A stretch of DNA of 64,000 nt, taken from the NCBI RefSeq assembly GCF_023065955.2, contig NW_026622841.1, positions 21,139,501-21,203,500 on the forward strand. Reading direction: 5' to 3'. The stretch comes from Ursus arctos. Taxonomy: Eukaryota > Chordata > Mammalia > Carnivora > Ursidae. Below, piece by piece: positions 1 to 12,629 of this stretch. Below the pieces are notes generated by a model. The model was not told the DNA's origin. It ran no database searches and worked only from the letters and a program-made list of their open reading frames with translations. The number at the start of each line of letters is the position of its first letter. Positions within the stretch are counted from its first letter, which is position 1. Both the position numbers and the translations under genes were made by a program.

Positions 1-204
1 GCCCATGAGTCAGCAAAATAATAAGCAAAGTGAAGTGCTAGCTATCAATAAACATAAAAGTGTGATCTAAGTCAATTGAATGAAATGTGTTAGCTGAGCA
101 ACTTTAACCAAGAAATTCAATGTACAGTGCTAAAATGTTAATACCTACTATAGCCTGATTCTTAGGTGAGAACTCAACACCATTTCTACATATGTGATTC
201 ACAT

Positions 205-293
205 GTATTTTATTTTATTTTATTTTATTTTATTTTATTTTATTTTATTTTATTTTTATTTTATTTTATTTTATTTTATTATTTTATTTTTTT
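205..293 (+). repeat. (TTTTA)n microsatellite
   Basis: A run of TTTTA pentamers with two imperfections, one extra T and one ATTTTA phase shift near the right end. No A- or T-tailed retroelement body is recognisable beside it. Length polymorphism is likely. Confidence 0.95.
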
Positions 294-1900
294 ACAGATG
301 CATTTTTAAATAGTATTCTGCACAAATTCTGGGGCTACTTCATATTTTCAATCTTGGACTCGTAAAATCTCTCTCACCTTTACATAATATATCTTTAAGG
401 CAGATTTGGTTCTGATAATTACTTAATAGTTTCAGAATGAGCTCTCACATCTGGAGGTCTACTGGTCAAAATCACCAGCATCTAAATTGGCCAAAAAAGA
501 TTTCTAAATCAGAAAACTGAATGGAAATGACTTTAGATAAGTCATGAGCTCCCTTGTTAGCCATAGTCCCCAACATTCACTACTATATAACATGAGTACT
601 TTACATTAATATTAATGTTAAATTTCTGGCCCTATAGGTATTTTAATTTACAACTTCTGGACTTAAATTTTATCATATTGGGAACCAATAATTACCTTGC
701 TTCATGTGTGTGTAAATAAAATATTATATATGTATATGCATATATTCAGAAAAAAATGTGAGGTGTAGTTTCTACTTTCGAGCCTTTAACTTGCCTCTGA
801 CTTTCAGCATATTTTACTTAAAACTTAATAGTTGCTGTTGATTCCAAATTAGGTTTCTTTTCCCTCTAACACAGTTGCTACCTCAGCTCTTGTTTAGTTC
901 CAGACAATATATTTTGATGGATTTCTTCTATAAGTTGTCTGTTTTTGCCAAGTAATGGGGCTCTCCATGGAGTTGGCAGTTCAAAGGAAAGTAATTTTAT
1001 TTGAATTCTGATTGCTCATTTAATTGGCTAACACCCACATCCAAACTTTCCATAAATTTATTATGAAATTTATCATTGTCAACTTGGGTTTCTCTACAAG
1101 TAACCACATCTCTCTAAATTATCATAGCCATTATAATTCAACCTCAGTGAATTTTTCAACTGAGGCTAGATAGTTAAGTTCCAAAATGCCAGATGCAGCT
1201 AATTTTGTTCTAAGTATGAAGCTTGGAGTCCATACAAACAACTTAATCAGTTGCTTCACTTCAGCTAGAGATTTGTTTTTGTTTTTGTTTTGTTGTTGTT
1301 TTTAAATCTCCTTGGCATTCCCACAGACCTAGTCTATCATCTGCTTCAAATCAGCCTACAACGATTAATAAGTTCCAGTTGAATACACCATTTTGATGGT
1401 AACATCACATGTTGTAAAGCAATCTCTTTGGAATCCATGGACATTACTGTTTGTAGGAAGAGGAGACCGCAAAAAACACCATGACCTTGTCATGCCCTGT
1501 TGGAAGTGGATCAGCTGCCAGATATTTATTGACAGGACTCAAGACTTACGTGCTCTACTCACCAGAAATGACAAGGTCAGAGTAGCTCACAGGTAATAAA
1601 GAAACTAATTCAAAGAGCTGTGCTTATATGATGGTTTGACATATTCTCTGCCTCTTGCCTGGCTTATATGAATGACCAACCTCTATACAGGTCAAAACGA
1701 ACAATGTACCAAAATGAACATGGCATAGTTTCATTTTAACAAACTAACATTGATATCAGCATACAGTCTTATGTTCATCTGAGATTCTTGGATTCAACAT
1801 CTCTATGTTGGAGGTAGGCATGCATATTTACCTCTAAGTTTATGTTTTCCTGCAAAATACTTTTATCATAAAAATGGATTTCCATGACATCATCCAGATG
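294..1900. other. AT-rich unique DNA, no gene seen
   Basis: No recognisable repeat family, exon or RNA gene. A short T/G-rich simple tract lies at about 1272-1303. Open frames are short and show no family resemblance. Confidence 0.5.
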
Positions 1901-1904
1901 GCAA

Positions 1905-3235
1905 CATAAGTCATTCTCCATTTTAGTTCCCTTCACAATAAGACAAACTACCAACTACCCATAGACAAGACACCATTGTGAGAATCCCAGCAAACTGTGG
2001 TGAGGCTGAAGCACCCCTTGGACAACAGAGAATAAGGATCACATTAGAAAAGTAAGAGAGGAGGCTACATTCTGACTACATTACCCCGTCTTTAGGCCAG
2101 CACTGTGCCACACAGAAGGGCCCCTTGGGCCTACAGTTTTTCCTGTGGGGGGGAAAAAAGCCCAGGTGGATATCTAGTTTCCCTGTCATTGTAGGATGCT
2201 TTCTGGGAAGCTCAGTTGGGTCTCACCACACAGAAATCCCTAGAGGAATCTGCAGGACTCAACCATGGGGTATCAAGTACAGATGGAGAAACTGGCTGGG
2301 TTTACCGAAACCAGCACTCAGATCTTGGCAGACTGTATTCTTGCTTTTAAGATTACCCAGTATGAGATCCCACCTAGTGGGCATGACATCTGTAGAACCA
2401 AGCCAATGGCCCCACATGGCCAGGAAGTTCACCCGGCAGTTCTAATTTGAGTCCCTAGCCAACGAACTTTATTGGCTCTGGAGCCCATTCTGCAGCCTGA
2501 CCTAGGCAGGGAAGCTAATTCCTGCCCTGACAAACGCCATCAAGAAGCCTAGCCAGAAAGAACCCTGGCAGCCCTGGAGCCCATCCTAAAGCCCCACTTG
2601 GACAGGGAGACAAGCTAGCAGCCCCGCCCAACTGTTCAGCATAACCTGTGGCCCCACATAACCAGGGAGCCTAAACAGAGCCCCTGGGATGTTTTGGGGC
2701 CCAGCCTACAACCCTGAGCTGCACATAGGCTACGGCCCGCCCAATTGCTGAACACAGCCTGTGGCCTTGCCTAGGCAGGGAACCTTGGCAGGGAATCTTC
2801 CCAATCACAGAGCATAGCCTGTGGCCCTACTGGATAAAGAAGCCCTAACAGCAACCCTGTGTGACCAAGGAGTACAGTCTTTAGCCCCACCCACTGTAGG
2901 ATCTAGCTGAAGGACCCTCCCAATGACAAAGTCTGGCCAGTGTCCTTGCCTTAACTCTGAGAATAGCCTCCTGTCCCACCTGATCACAGAGCACAGACTG
3001 AGGCCATATCGGGCCACAGAGCTCTGCCTGTGACTCACCTGAACATGGAATGTAGCCAGTGGCACCATCCTTGTTGGGGAGCACAGCCTGAGACCCCACC
3101 CAACCAGAAGTGACTATGGAGCCCAGCCTGTAGCCCTGCTCAGTCATGGAGTCCAACCAGTGGTATCACACTGACAGGAAACACAGCCTATGACCTTGCA
3201 GACCAGAAGCTATTACAAAGCCCTACTCAACACCA
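1905..3235 (+). repeat. GC-rich degenerate repeat block, probable old L1 5' region
   Basis: The block is much richer in G+C than its flanks. From about 2450 to 3220 the phrase 'agcctgtggcccc-acc' recurs every 30-45 bases in diverged form, for example near 2645, 2757, 2818, 3086 and 3129, often followed by 'gaccagggagc' or 'gaccacagagc'. The upstream part (1930-2450) is not tandem. The block runs in the same direction as the L1 3' segment that follows and stops at an A/AAT-rich junction near 3225-3255. The best guess is the 5' untranslated region of an old mammalian L1, joined to ORF2 by an internal deletion. An independent GC-rich element ending in an A-rich tail is the alternative. No coding function is seen; the 106-codon open frame at 2125-2445 resembles nothing known to me. 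Confidence 0.5.
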
Positions 3236-3728
3236 AAAATAATGATAATAATAAATGATCCAGTTAAAAAATAGACAAAGGACCTGAATAAACATTTTTA
3301 CAAAGAAGATATTCAAATGGCCAACAGACACATGAAAAAGGGTTCAACATCACTAATCATTAGCAAAATGAAAATCAAAACCACGGTGAGGTATCACCTC
3401 ATACCTGTTATAGTGGCTACTATCAAAATCATAAGAGATAACAAATGCTTGTGTGGATATAGCAAAAAGGGAATCTTTGTGCACTGCTGATGGGAATACA
3501 AGCTGGTGCAGCCATTACTGGAAACAGTATGGAGGTTCCTCAAAAAACTAAAAATAGAACTGCCATATTATCCAGCCATTCAACTTCTGGAAATATGTCC
3601 AAAGGAAATAATAGCACAATCTTGAGGTGATATCTGCACCCCATGTTTATTGTAACATTATTTACAACAGCCAAGACAGGGAAACAACCTAAGTAGCCAT
3701 CAGTGGATGAATGGATAAAAAACATGTG

Positions 3729-3769
<41 letters not shown>

Positions 3770-4315
3770 GTGTTGTGTGTGTGTAATGAAATATTCAGCC
3801 ATAAAAAGAAGGAAACCCTGATATTTGCGGCAACATGAGTGAACCTTGAGGGCATCATGCTAAGTGAAACAATCCAGACAGAGAAAGACATATACTGTAT
3901 GATCTCACTTATAGGTAGATTCTAAAACAACAACAACAAAAACAGATTGGTAGTTGCCAGGGATTAGATGGGGGGAGCAAGGACAGAGAAAATGGGTGAA
4001 GGTGGCCAAAAGGTGAAAACTTTCAGTTCTGAGATGTATAAGCACTGACGATATAATGTACTACATAATGACTATAGTTAACAGTACTGTATGGTATATT
4101 CGAAATTTGCTGAGAGCAGATCTTAAATGTTCTCACCATAAAAAAATAATAATAAAGGTTGTAATTGTTCAGTGATGGATGTGTTAACCAACCGTATTAT
4201 GATAATCATTTGCAATATGTACACATATCAAATCATTACATGGTCCACCCTGAATTTCCACAAGTTATATGGTAATTATATCTCAACAAAGCTGCAAAAA
4301 ATAAAAATTATATGA
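3236..4315 (+). mobile_element. L1 (LINE-1) 3' portion, old L1M-type, degraded
   Basis: Conceptual translation of 3255-3480 gives the end of L1 ORF2, with phrases such as NDPVK, KDIQMANRHMK, SLIISK and RYHLIPVI, interrupted by stops. The 'cagccataaaaag' and 'actgtatgatctcact' phrases at 3800-3915 are typical of the ORF2 end and 3' UTR. It ends with an A-rich tail before a CA microsatellite. It cannot encode a reverse transcriptase. A GT microsatellite has grown inside it. Confidence 0.9.
3726..3784 (+). repeat. (GT)n microsatellite inside L1
   Basis: A GT run broken once by a TATGTGTT interruption. It lies where L1 normally carries a short 'gtgtatatacacaatgg' segment, so it probably expanded from that seed. 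Confidence 0.95.
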
Positions 4316-4320
4316 ATTAT

Positions 4321-4360
4321 ACATACACACACACACACACACATACACACACAAACAAAC
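4321..4360 (+). repeat. (CA)n microsatellite at L1 tail
   Basis: An imperfect CA repeat with CATA and AAAC interruptions directly after the A-rich 3' end of the L1, a common origin for microsatellites. Confidence 0.9.
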
Positions 4361-4364
4361 CCAA

Positions 4365-5465
4365 AGTCATTCTTATTTTGCTGGTCCTTCCATTTATGCC
4401 ATCACTTTTCATTTTCCTAGATAGCATTTTCATTGGTTAAAATGCGTACACTTGCTTTATAGTTAACATCAACCCAGAGGACAGGGACAGATTTGAAATA
4501 AGCATTGACACGCCTAAGAAGAATTACTCCTTAATTAATCAACCTTATAGAAGATAGCTGCCTGGACACTTCAAATCTGGTTTATACAATTTACAAATCT
4601 CATTTTGGAAAGTTGACAAGACAACTCTACTTGTTTATTATGGGATACTGAGACAGTTTGGATATTCATTGTTCTTTATACCAGCAAAAGTATTTTGGAT
4701 GTTCACATAAGAACACAAAGAAAATGGTCATAAAAATGCTATGACTATTATTTTTACATAATGACTGAAAGCATGTCTGTGGGCTGAGAAAATGCCAAAC
4801 CTATAACCAGAGATGAGCTTTTTGGAACCATCTTTCCTGATTTCGTCATTGTTTCACCCAGAATACTTGACTCTTCCTTAATAAACTGCCACTAGGAGAG
4901 GAAGATGCCATTGGAATTCCACTGATTTATTTATAAGTTCCAACATGAAGATGCTTCATCAGTGAGGGTAGAACAGGAAAGAGAAGCAAAGATATAAAGT
5001 GTTATGTGCATATTAATACCCATCAGACCCAAATGGTGTTTGGGGTGGCTGACCAAAAAGCAACTATAATACATAAAGTTCTTTATAAGTGGTAGATTTC
5101 AAATACAACCTTTATCACTCATAATTATAAGTTCAACCAAAGGGGTATCCATGTAGGAAAACTTGAAGACAACTGATTTACTTACTTATAGTATAATTAA
5201 AGTTAAAAGGAGAAGGAGTGGTGAATCATTCTTAAAAAAAAAAAAAAATTCCAGTGTCAACAGAATCATATTCTTCAAATAAATACATAATTGTCTCAAT
5301 TATTTGTTAGTGGACATACTGTGAAATAAAAACCTCTCTAATGTGCCTTTCTTCCTAATTTACTCTCCCATTAGAATTACATTTTAATGTGTAATCATCA
5401 ACGCTCTATATTTCTGATATTTAGACACAGATCAGTGATATTTTATACATCATTTTGGTATGTGT
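4365..5465. other. Unique AT-rich DNA, nothing recognised
   Basis: No repeat family, exon or RNA gene recognised. A poly-A of about 15 bases occurs near 5234-5248. Confidence 0.5.
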
Positions 5466-5562
5466 AGAAAAAAGGAAGGATGGGAGACAGGAAGGGAAGA
5501 GGTAAAGAAGGAAGCAGGAGGGGGAGGGAGAGGAAGGAAGAAAGAAAAGAGAAAGGAAAATG
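5466..5562 (+). repeat. Purine-rich GA/GGAA low-complexity tract
   Basis: About 95 bases of nearly pure A and G on the plus strand, with AGGAAGG-type motifs. The minus strand reads as a Ser/Leu/Pro-rich frame only because of composition. Confidence 0.9.
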
Positions 5563-5564
5563 TC

Positions 5565-7520
5565 TATACATACATTTACATAAAATGTGTGTGTATGTAT
5601 ATAAAAACACACATATCAGTTGTATAAAATATATGTATTATGTTTATATATAAGAATTAAAGCTGAGATAGATATAATTTTAGAGCTTTGAGTGATACAA
5701 ACATTGGAATGAAGCCAAACACGGTATGGATTTAATACGAACACTAGTAACTTGTGAATGCCTAACAGGAGGTGAATATCAGAGATGTGTGTGTGTGTTC
5801 TTATAGATGACTTTTGTGATTCTTCTCTTATAGCTTTTTAAAACCATGCATAAAAGAAAAATGTACCTCTTCCCTGCCTTGGACCATCACCATTAATTAG
5901 AGCCTGAAGTCCAATGTCTACAATAGGCACAGAGATAGAGACAGAAACCTTAGTGATGGCCACTCTCTTTTATCTCTTTCTTAGAAAATGAAGAAGAGTG
6001 CGTGTCAGCTCCTAGGGCTTTACAGCCTTCACGACTAATAACACCTAGAACCTATGAACAACACTGAGAGATCATATAGAGAGCATGCATGTCACAAGAG
6101 AGGTAGCATTTGATCCATTTTACTGAATCTAGGGAGTTCCATCTAAACTCTTCTCCCCTCAGATCCGCATGAGCTCTACCACTGGCCCTGGGGGTGTATG
6201 ATTGGGATCAATGTTATTACAGATCCAAAAGGAAGGAATCTCTTAGTTTAACAGCAGTTTCAATCATGTATTGAATGTTTTGCCTTCAATAATCCATTAT
6301 TTAATTAAAGAATAATGACTTCTTCCAACACTTTAATTAGTTATCTGAGGTCTGAGCATCAAGAAGCCAAGTTGCTGAGGAAACGGAAGAAGATACAGTG
6401 GGAAGCCTGCCATGTCACCTCTCACACCTGCACCATTGATGGCATTCCTTATACTTAACCTAAGTCTAGTCACAGTCCAGTTATAAAGCTTTGTTTCCAG
6501 CATACGTCAATTTTCTTTTCCCTAAAGCTATGTACCCTTGGCTTCTGTAAAACACAAGATGTATCCTAAGGGCAGAGTTTCCTTTCTCTCCTGAGAGGCC
6601 TTGACAGGCAGTCTCCCTAAAATGTTGGTACCAGACAAAGAAATAAAAACAAAAGCAAATTGACCACTTCCATTCCTAGCGTTTGTAAAGACCGTGTGTT
6701 AATACAGTTCCTCACTGGACAGCCATTCAGTTCTGCCTGTGAATATATCAGGTGCAAATCCATCCTTCTGTCCTCCCGACCTCTCCCATTTGTCTTTTCA
6801 AGGCTAATGCCACTCCAAAAACAAATGCTTTTTAAACATCTCTCGTGTGCTTATTATCAAAGTTCTGAGAAAAACAACAGAAAAGGGATGTAATTAAAGG
6901 AATAATGCGCAGACGTGCAGTGTTTAATTAGAAATGAGTTGATTTTGAATCTCACCAAAAGCCAAAAGTAATCACTGGTTTATTGGGAATTACTCATCTC
7001 TGATATCCCTGGTCTCTTTGCCTACGACAAGCAAAAACAGTACAGTGCTGCCATCTTGACTACAAAAGGAGGCAAGCTGGATTATCTAAAGAGGAAATTC
7101 ACAATTCTTGGCCATGTCAACTGCATGTGTAGCGAACGTATTTCGTTTTAAAATGTAATATTTCATCATGATGATGAAATGACTTTTCCCACCAGAGAAG
7201 ACAATGCCATTTCAGCTCGTCTATAATGCAGAAGAAGCGTTCACTCATGTTGCCCGAGAACACTCTGTTGCAGTGTGTAATACAGGAAGCTTGAGCATAG
7301 GAATAGTGTCAAAATGTGCATAAGCTGGGGAACTAAAGGATATTTACACTACATTTACATTAGCTGTGTCATGGATAGTCCTGCCAACTCCAGACAGCAG
7401 GTGTTAACAACAAAATAATTGCATCTTGGATAATTTGCTCATCTGCTTTTCTATTTGAGTTATAACACCATGAAAATAAAAGAAATATATTTTTAAAAAC
7501 TATTTCTCTTGGGATAAAAG
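5565..7520. other. Unique DNA with TAATTA motifs, no gene seen
   Basis: No interspersed repeat recognised over nearly 2 kb. AT-rich homeodomain-like TAATTA/TTAATTA motifs occur near 6300-6340 and 6890-6930. This is only a hint of a possible conserved non-coding region. Confidence 0.4.
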
Positions 7521-7521
7521 C

Positions 7522-7523
<2 letters not shown>

Positions 7524-7572
<49 letters not shown>

Positions 7573-7573
7573 T
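7524..7573 (+). repeat. (CT)n(TA)n compound microsatellite
   Basis: About 14 CT units are followed directly by about 10 TA units. No SINE body is attached. Confidence 0.95.
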
Positions 7574-7579
7574 TATGAC

Positions 7580-9195
7580 TGGTAATTTTCTCAGATTGTG
7601 ATACACAGTTGTTGGACAATACAGGTTAATGAAATTACAGAAAAACAATTTTGAAAGAGATGCACTAGGTGACCAGAGTGAGTTTCCATCATATGGTCAC
7701 ACTCATGGACAATCCCAAGAAAAAGAACTAAAGAAAAATTAAAGTTAAAGGTGGATTTCCTCCAGATCTCACTCAAATAAAATTAAGTCCGAGTTATAGT
7801 ATATCCCAACTCATTACTTTTGTTTAAGAGGGGGAAAGACACTAAAAAAAAAATAACAAAAATATATAGTTTATTTCAAATAACCTAGAGAAATTTATCA
7901 GCATAACATAATGAATCAAGAAACAGTCTCCGGTAGGTTAGAGATAGTATTGTAACTTTTTAGAAGGTCAACCAAGAGAAAAGGGTCATATTTCAGAGGC
8001 AAAGTGTGACTCATTGTTTTTATAAATTGCCACTCAATCATGTAAAATCTGGGATCCAGAAGGGAAAAAATCTTCAGAAGGTTATAAAAATTTTTACTCT
8101 TATCTCTTAGGAGAACACTTGGTCATGATAAGGCATAAGAAAGATGGTGGCATCTAGTTCCCTGACAAAATTTGTAATTGGAAAACTGACAAATACTCTA
8201 TATTCATAAAGGTCAGATCTAGACTAAAAGCACTGTTGTCAGACCTTCTGTGAACTCTCTTATTAAAAGAAAAATAGCCCTGTTTAACCTTTTCCAAGGT
8301 CCCTTCCTTGTAGTTTAATCCAACTTTCTTATATAATACCCAAAGTCATTAAAACCCCCAGGGATACAAGAAGTAGACAAGTAGGTAAGTCTAAACCAGT
8401 GGTAGGCTGGTAAAGATTATCGACTATCTTGGTTTGGGGTTAGAGATGTGAAAGCCCCCTTTAGTAGCATAGAAGAGATGCACAGAAACATATCTTATAT
8501 AGTATGTCTGTCATAGAGATTCAAAAGATATAAATAACCCCAAGAACATAGGTCATAGCACAATGTAGTAAAAATAATTAGAAAGTAGTGAGTTGTAAGT
8601 AGTTTTTACCTTGATTTTAATATAATGCATTTAAGTATAAGTTTATATAATTTAATTTTAATAATGGCTGTGTTTAACTACCAGCTTGCAAAAATCCTGA
8701 AAATTTACCAATTGGCTCTCACAAGCTGTTATCAGATGGCTGCAACACATTGTTGGCTCTGACTGAGTTCCTGTCCCTGACCTCTTGGTCTGGTGGATTC
8801 TATGTGTTAAATCAATTCAGGCAGCTTATTTCCAACAAGATGCGTGTTCTGGATCTGCAGTGTTAAAAGAGAGGAAAGGTTCCTAGTTCTTAGACTCTCC
8901 TTAGAGAGTCTGATAGAAACTATAGAACTCCAGCCTCAGAAAGTTGTACTTACACAAACATTTACCAAATTTTGCTTATATCTGCAAGGAGTTGTTGCCT
9001 GCCCTCTTCCCACTCCTACAGCCATGACTGGGTGAGCATGCAAGTGATAGGGAAATGGTGACAAGAGCCATTAGAGGAAAAAGGGGGACAGGGGAGCCTC
9101 ATCAAAGGACATTGCTACACAATCACAAAATTTATTTCCCTCCAATTAGTTTTTAAGTACCTGACTTAGAAATAAGAAACTGTCTGGCTAATCTA
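7580..9195. other. Unique DNA, nothing recognised
   Basis: AT-rich with no recognised repeat or exon. An 8-bp hairpin (AGACTCTC, CTTA, GAGAGTCT) near 8893-8912 is too short to interpret. Confidence 0.45.
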
Positions 9196-9199
9196 TTTG

Positions 9200-9640
9200 G
9201 GTGTGGAATTAGCTTCCCTCCAAAATACCATAAATTAGGTGGCTCCAAACAATAGAAATGCACTTCTCACAATTCTGAAGGCAAGAAGTCTTCATCAAGG
9301 TGTTGGCAGGGCCATGTCCTTCTGAGACTCTGAGTGGAATCCTTCCTTGCCTCTCACTAGCTCCTGTTGCTGGCCATTGGTCCTGAGCAATCCTTGGCTT
9401 ATAGTTTCATCACTCCAGTCAGTCTCTGTCTCTGGCATCATGGCATTCTCCCTGTGTGTTTGTCCTCTTAGCTAGATACAAGTTAGGCTGGATTAAGAGC
9501 TTCTAATACTGCAGTATGACCTCATTTTAACTAAGGACATCTGCAACAACCCTATTTCCAAACAAGGTCACATTCTGAGTACTGGGCATTAGGCTTCAAC
9601 ATATCTTTTTTGGATGACACAGTTTAAACCTTAACAGATG
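9200..9640 (-). mobile_element. MLT1-type MaLR solo LTR
   Basis: Phrases match the reverse complement of MLT1 LTRs in order: 'accataaattaggtggct' near 9228, 'tctcacaattctgaaggc' near 9265, 'cagtatgacctcattttaac' near 9513, and 'atttccaaacaaggtcac' near 9553. It is a non-autonomous ERVL-MaLR relic. No internal region is present, so it is a solo LTR. Confidence 0.9.
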
Positions 9641-9644
9641 TTAA

Positions 9645-10985
9645 ATTAATAGTTTAATAAATTATGGATGATAATGATCGCTCCTATATTTGAGGCCTTT
9701 CTACCCAAAGGAATTTTTAGGTCAATGTCATCATTTTGTTGTTTTGAAAGGGAGGAGATTTGTATTCCCATATAATAGAGAAAGAAACGGAGTTACTGAA
9801 AGAAGGGAAAAAAAATGCCCCAAATTTCCAGTGCGGTAAAAGAAGAGCCTAGAATGTTGTCAGATTTAAAGCTAGGATTCCTTTTAAAGCCCAAGTGCAC
9901 TTTCTTCCTCTCTGAAGCCTTTTGCTCAGTGCCGTTCCGGGTATGTTCTTTTAGCACTACAGCCCCTTCTAAACACAAGAAAGTACGTGCATCCTGTAAC
10001 AAATGAAGTGAACTGTTCTTATCCCAAAGATCATCTAATCTCATGCATAAAAATGTACATTTTGCTTGATCCTTCAGTGACACAAATAGTTGAAATCTAC
10101 AAAACATCCATTGTTTCTCAGCTAATTTTTCATAATTTAAGCATATTTTATAGTTAGAACCATGTTATGTTTGAAGCCAGAGATAAACATACAAAATATA
10201 TTCCAAAAAAGAAACAAGTTTTTAAAATGGATCAATTAATATGTAGGGCTTTCACCCAACACATCATCATGGGCTTGAAAACTCAGGCCAGTTACATTCA
10301 GTCTCTTCACACTGGCTATTGTGTGCCCCCAATGCACAAGGCCCCCAAATGCAGCTGAGTTCAAATATTTTGAAATTTCACATTTGCCCCCCCCCAATGA
10401 TGCAGGAATCTGACATGATACTGTTTTCTCAATTATTCTTTGTTTACTGCTTTTAGTGTGTGTGACAACATTTAACTCCGAATTCAGGCTTCCTTAAAAC
10501 AAGAAAAACTAGGAAAATGTTAGAGCTACGATAGTTTAGTAAACACTGTCCTAGGAAGAGAATGTATTCACCTGAGATACTCTAAAGCAGGGATCACCGC
10601 TGACAGTCGGGACTGCAATGTGACAGGTAGTCAAAGTTTCTGAACAGTTTCACAAAACTTTCTCAAAATGTTCATGAGAATGTGACTGAAACTCAATTAT
10701 TCTCTTCTGGTGACAATTCTTACCCCCCAAACCAAGAATCTGTTACACTGGAGTCCTGAAAGATAATCATCAGCTTTAACGGAATGACTTTGGGGCCTGA
10801 GCTAAATATCTAACAAGGAAGCTTATTTCGTTTTCCAATAGGTTTACTGAGAGAAAGCTGCTTTTCAATCTGAACTCAAATCTGCCTCCATGATACCTCC
10901 ATGCATTAGAAATTCTATCCTCATGTCTTGAGCAACACAAACTCAATCTGATTCTACTTTCCACATTAGCACACCCACTATTTCT
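9645..10985. other. Unique DNA, nothing recognised
   Basis: No repeat family or exon recognised. A C-run of about 10 lies near 10387. The 104-codon minus-strand frame at 9793-10107 overlaps a plus-strand frame and resembles no family. Confidence 0.45.
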
Positions 10986-10989
10986 CAGT

Positions 10990-11490
10990 TCAGTTGTGTT
11001 TAGTAGTTTGCTACTGGCTATCTTCCATGTGCCAAATACCACCCCAGGTAATAAGGGAGCAGAAATCAGGGAAAGAAAAATCTATTCTAAGGGGCTCAGT
11101 CTAGTGCTGTTCTGGGGCCAAAAGGACTTTCTGCAATAATGTAAATACTTTATATCTGCACTGGCCAATATGGCCACCACTAGCCACATGTAGCCACTGA
11201 ACATGTGAGATGTGATAGGGTAATCGAAAAACTGAATTTTTAATTTTATATAATTTTACTTAAGTTGCCATATATGGCAATGGCTACTGCAATGGACAGT
11301 TTAAGTTTGGTGAAATAGTCAGACCCATACATGACCTAATATAATAATAAATACTTGATCTTAGCAGAGAAGTGTTGAACTGAGAGACTAGGTAGTAGCC
11401 ATGTTAGTTATTCTGAGGAGGTGATGTCTGAGCTGGGTCTTGGTGCTGAATTAACCAGGTGATGAAGGGAAGAAAGCATTCAAGGAAAAC
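10990..11490 (+). repeat. Ancient interspersed repeat (L2/MIR age), split by a hAT element
   Basis: The flanks carry diverged phrases of an abundant mammalian repeat: 'tgtgccaaataccaccccagg' style near 11029, 'aaggggctcagtctagtg' near 11088, and 'gaggaggtgatgtctgagctgggtctt' style near 11416. The central part is displaced by the element at 11105-11301. The family name is not certain. Confidence 0.5.
11105..11301. mobile_element. Non-autonomous hAT-type DNA transposon relic
   Basis: It contains the paired motifs 'ggccaccactagccacatg' near 11171 and, inverted, 'gcaatggctactgcaatgg' near 11277. These are typical of a common MER-type MITE with 'ctgtccaatatggtagcc' ends. The arms match imperfectly. 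It appears to sit inside an older repeat. Confidence 0.6.
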
Positions 11491-12545
11491 CAAAAAAGAA
11501 AAAACAACAAAAAAACCCAACAAATAAAATCATAAAGACACAAAAGCACAAATGAGCCTACTGAGAACAAAGAATTCAAATACCAGTTTGGACATAAAAT
11601 CTGGCTGTGTGGTGTTGAGTATAAACTCCATTTTCCTCACAGCCGTCATAAAATTTGTTTTTAAAACATATTGTGTACACAATTTATTTTGATACGTAGA
11701 AAAAATGTGAGACTGTTTCTTTCCTTATTTGAATACTATGCTTCAAAATGTGTATCTGAATCTCAAATTGATGTTCATGGCAGAAAAAATGGCTCAATTT
11801 AAGTTTACATTTAATTAAAAGAATTCTATAAATTCTCAGCCTAAGTGCTAGTAAGTCAAGCCTCTCCTATCGTAATTGGAAAATGTGAGTTTCTGAACTA
11901 AGATGTAGGATTTTATGTGCCTATTACAGTTTGTCTAGATAATAATAGTAATTTAAAAAACATAGTTAAGACTTTGAAGATTTTTTCAAATGTTGAGTAA
12001 GTCTTCTTTGGATAAATTCTGGATTAAATTTTCTATCCAACTCTGTGTTGCATTTTAATTATGAAAAGCAGTCCACATCAGTGTTAAAAGACAAAAATCT
12101 AATTAGGTTGGGAAAGGGGTAGAGCCTGCTGAGAGCTGTCAGAGATGGCTGAGTATCAAGGTGAGTCATCAGGACTAAGATTCCTGGACTACCTTTTCAA
12201 GTACACACATTTGGTCTGTGCCTTCCTTATTTACTTAATGAACACACTGTATATTTGTTTTAGTTCGGCACAAAACATATTTTCCTGAAGATTTTCTTTT
12301 GGTTTGACTTTTTTGCTTTTGTTTTTTAACCAGTTGCTACTGTGGACTCCGGGATACAAAAGTGTAAAGATGAGACTTGGCTCATCTTCTGAAGAGACTA
12401 AGAATCTGGTATACATGGATAAACTGACAGCCTTGTTAATAGTTGAATGCTATGTGTCTTCATCAAAAATTGTTGTCTACCGAAATGTTCACAGCTTGGA
12501 ACATCATGAGCCAAATCAGATTTCGGAAGCATGGGGAGAGAGACA
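11491..12545. other. Unique DNA, nothing recognised
   Basis: AT-rich with no recognisable element. A-rich tracts near 11490-11530 could be the tail of an older retroelement, but no body is seen. Confidence 0.45.
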
Positions 12546-12552
12546 AGGAGAA

Positions 12553-12553
<1 letters not shown>

Positions 12554-12622
<69 letters not shown>
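12554..12622 (+). repeat. (GA)n(GT)n compound microsatellite
   Basis: About 17 GA units pass directly into about 18 GT units. The tract creates several overlapping open frames on both strands (RERERE and VCVCVC on plus; THTHTH and SLSLSL on minus), none of which is a gene. Confidence 0.97.
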
Positions 12623-12624
<2 letters not shown>

Positions 12625-12629
12625 CTAAC

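Noticed and set aside
2125..2445. 106-codon plus-strand frame in the GC-rich block
   Set aside because: It overlaps degenerate repeat sequence, no family is recognised, and a second frame is open over part of it. GC-rich composition explains it.
9793..10107. 104-codon minus-strand frame overlapping a plus-strand frame
   Set aside because: Open on both strands with no recognisable motif.
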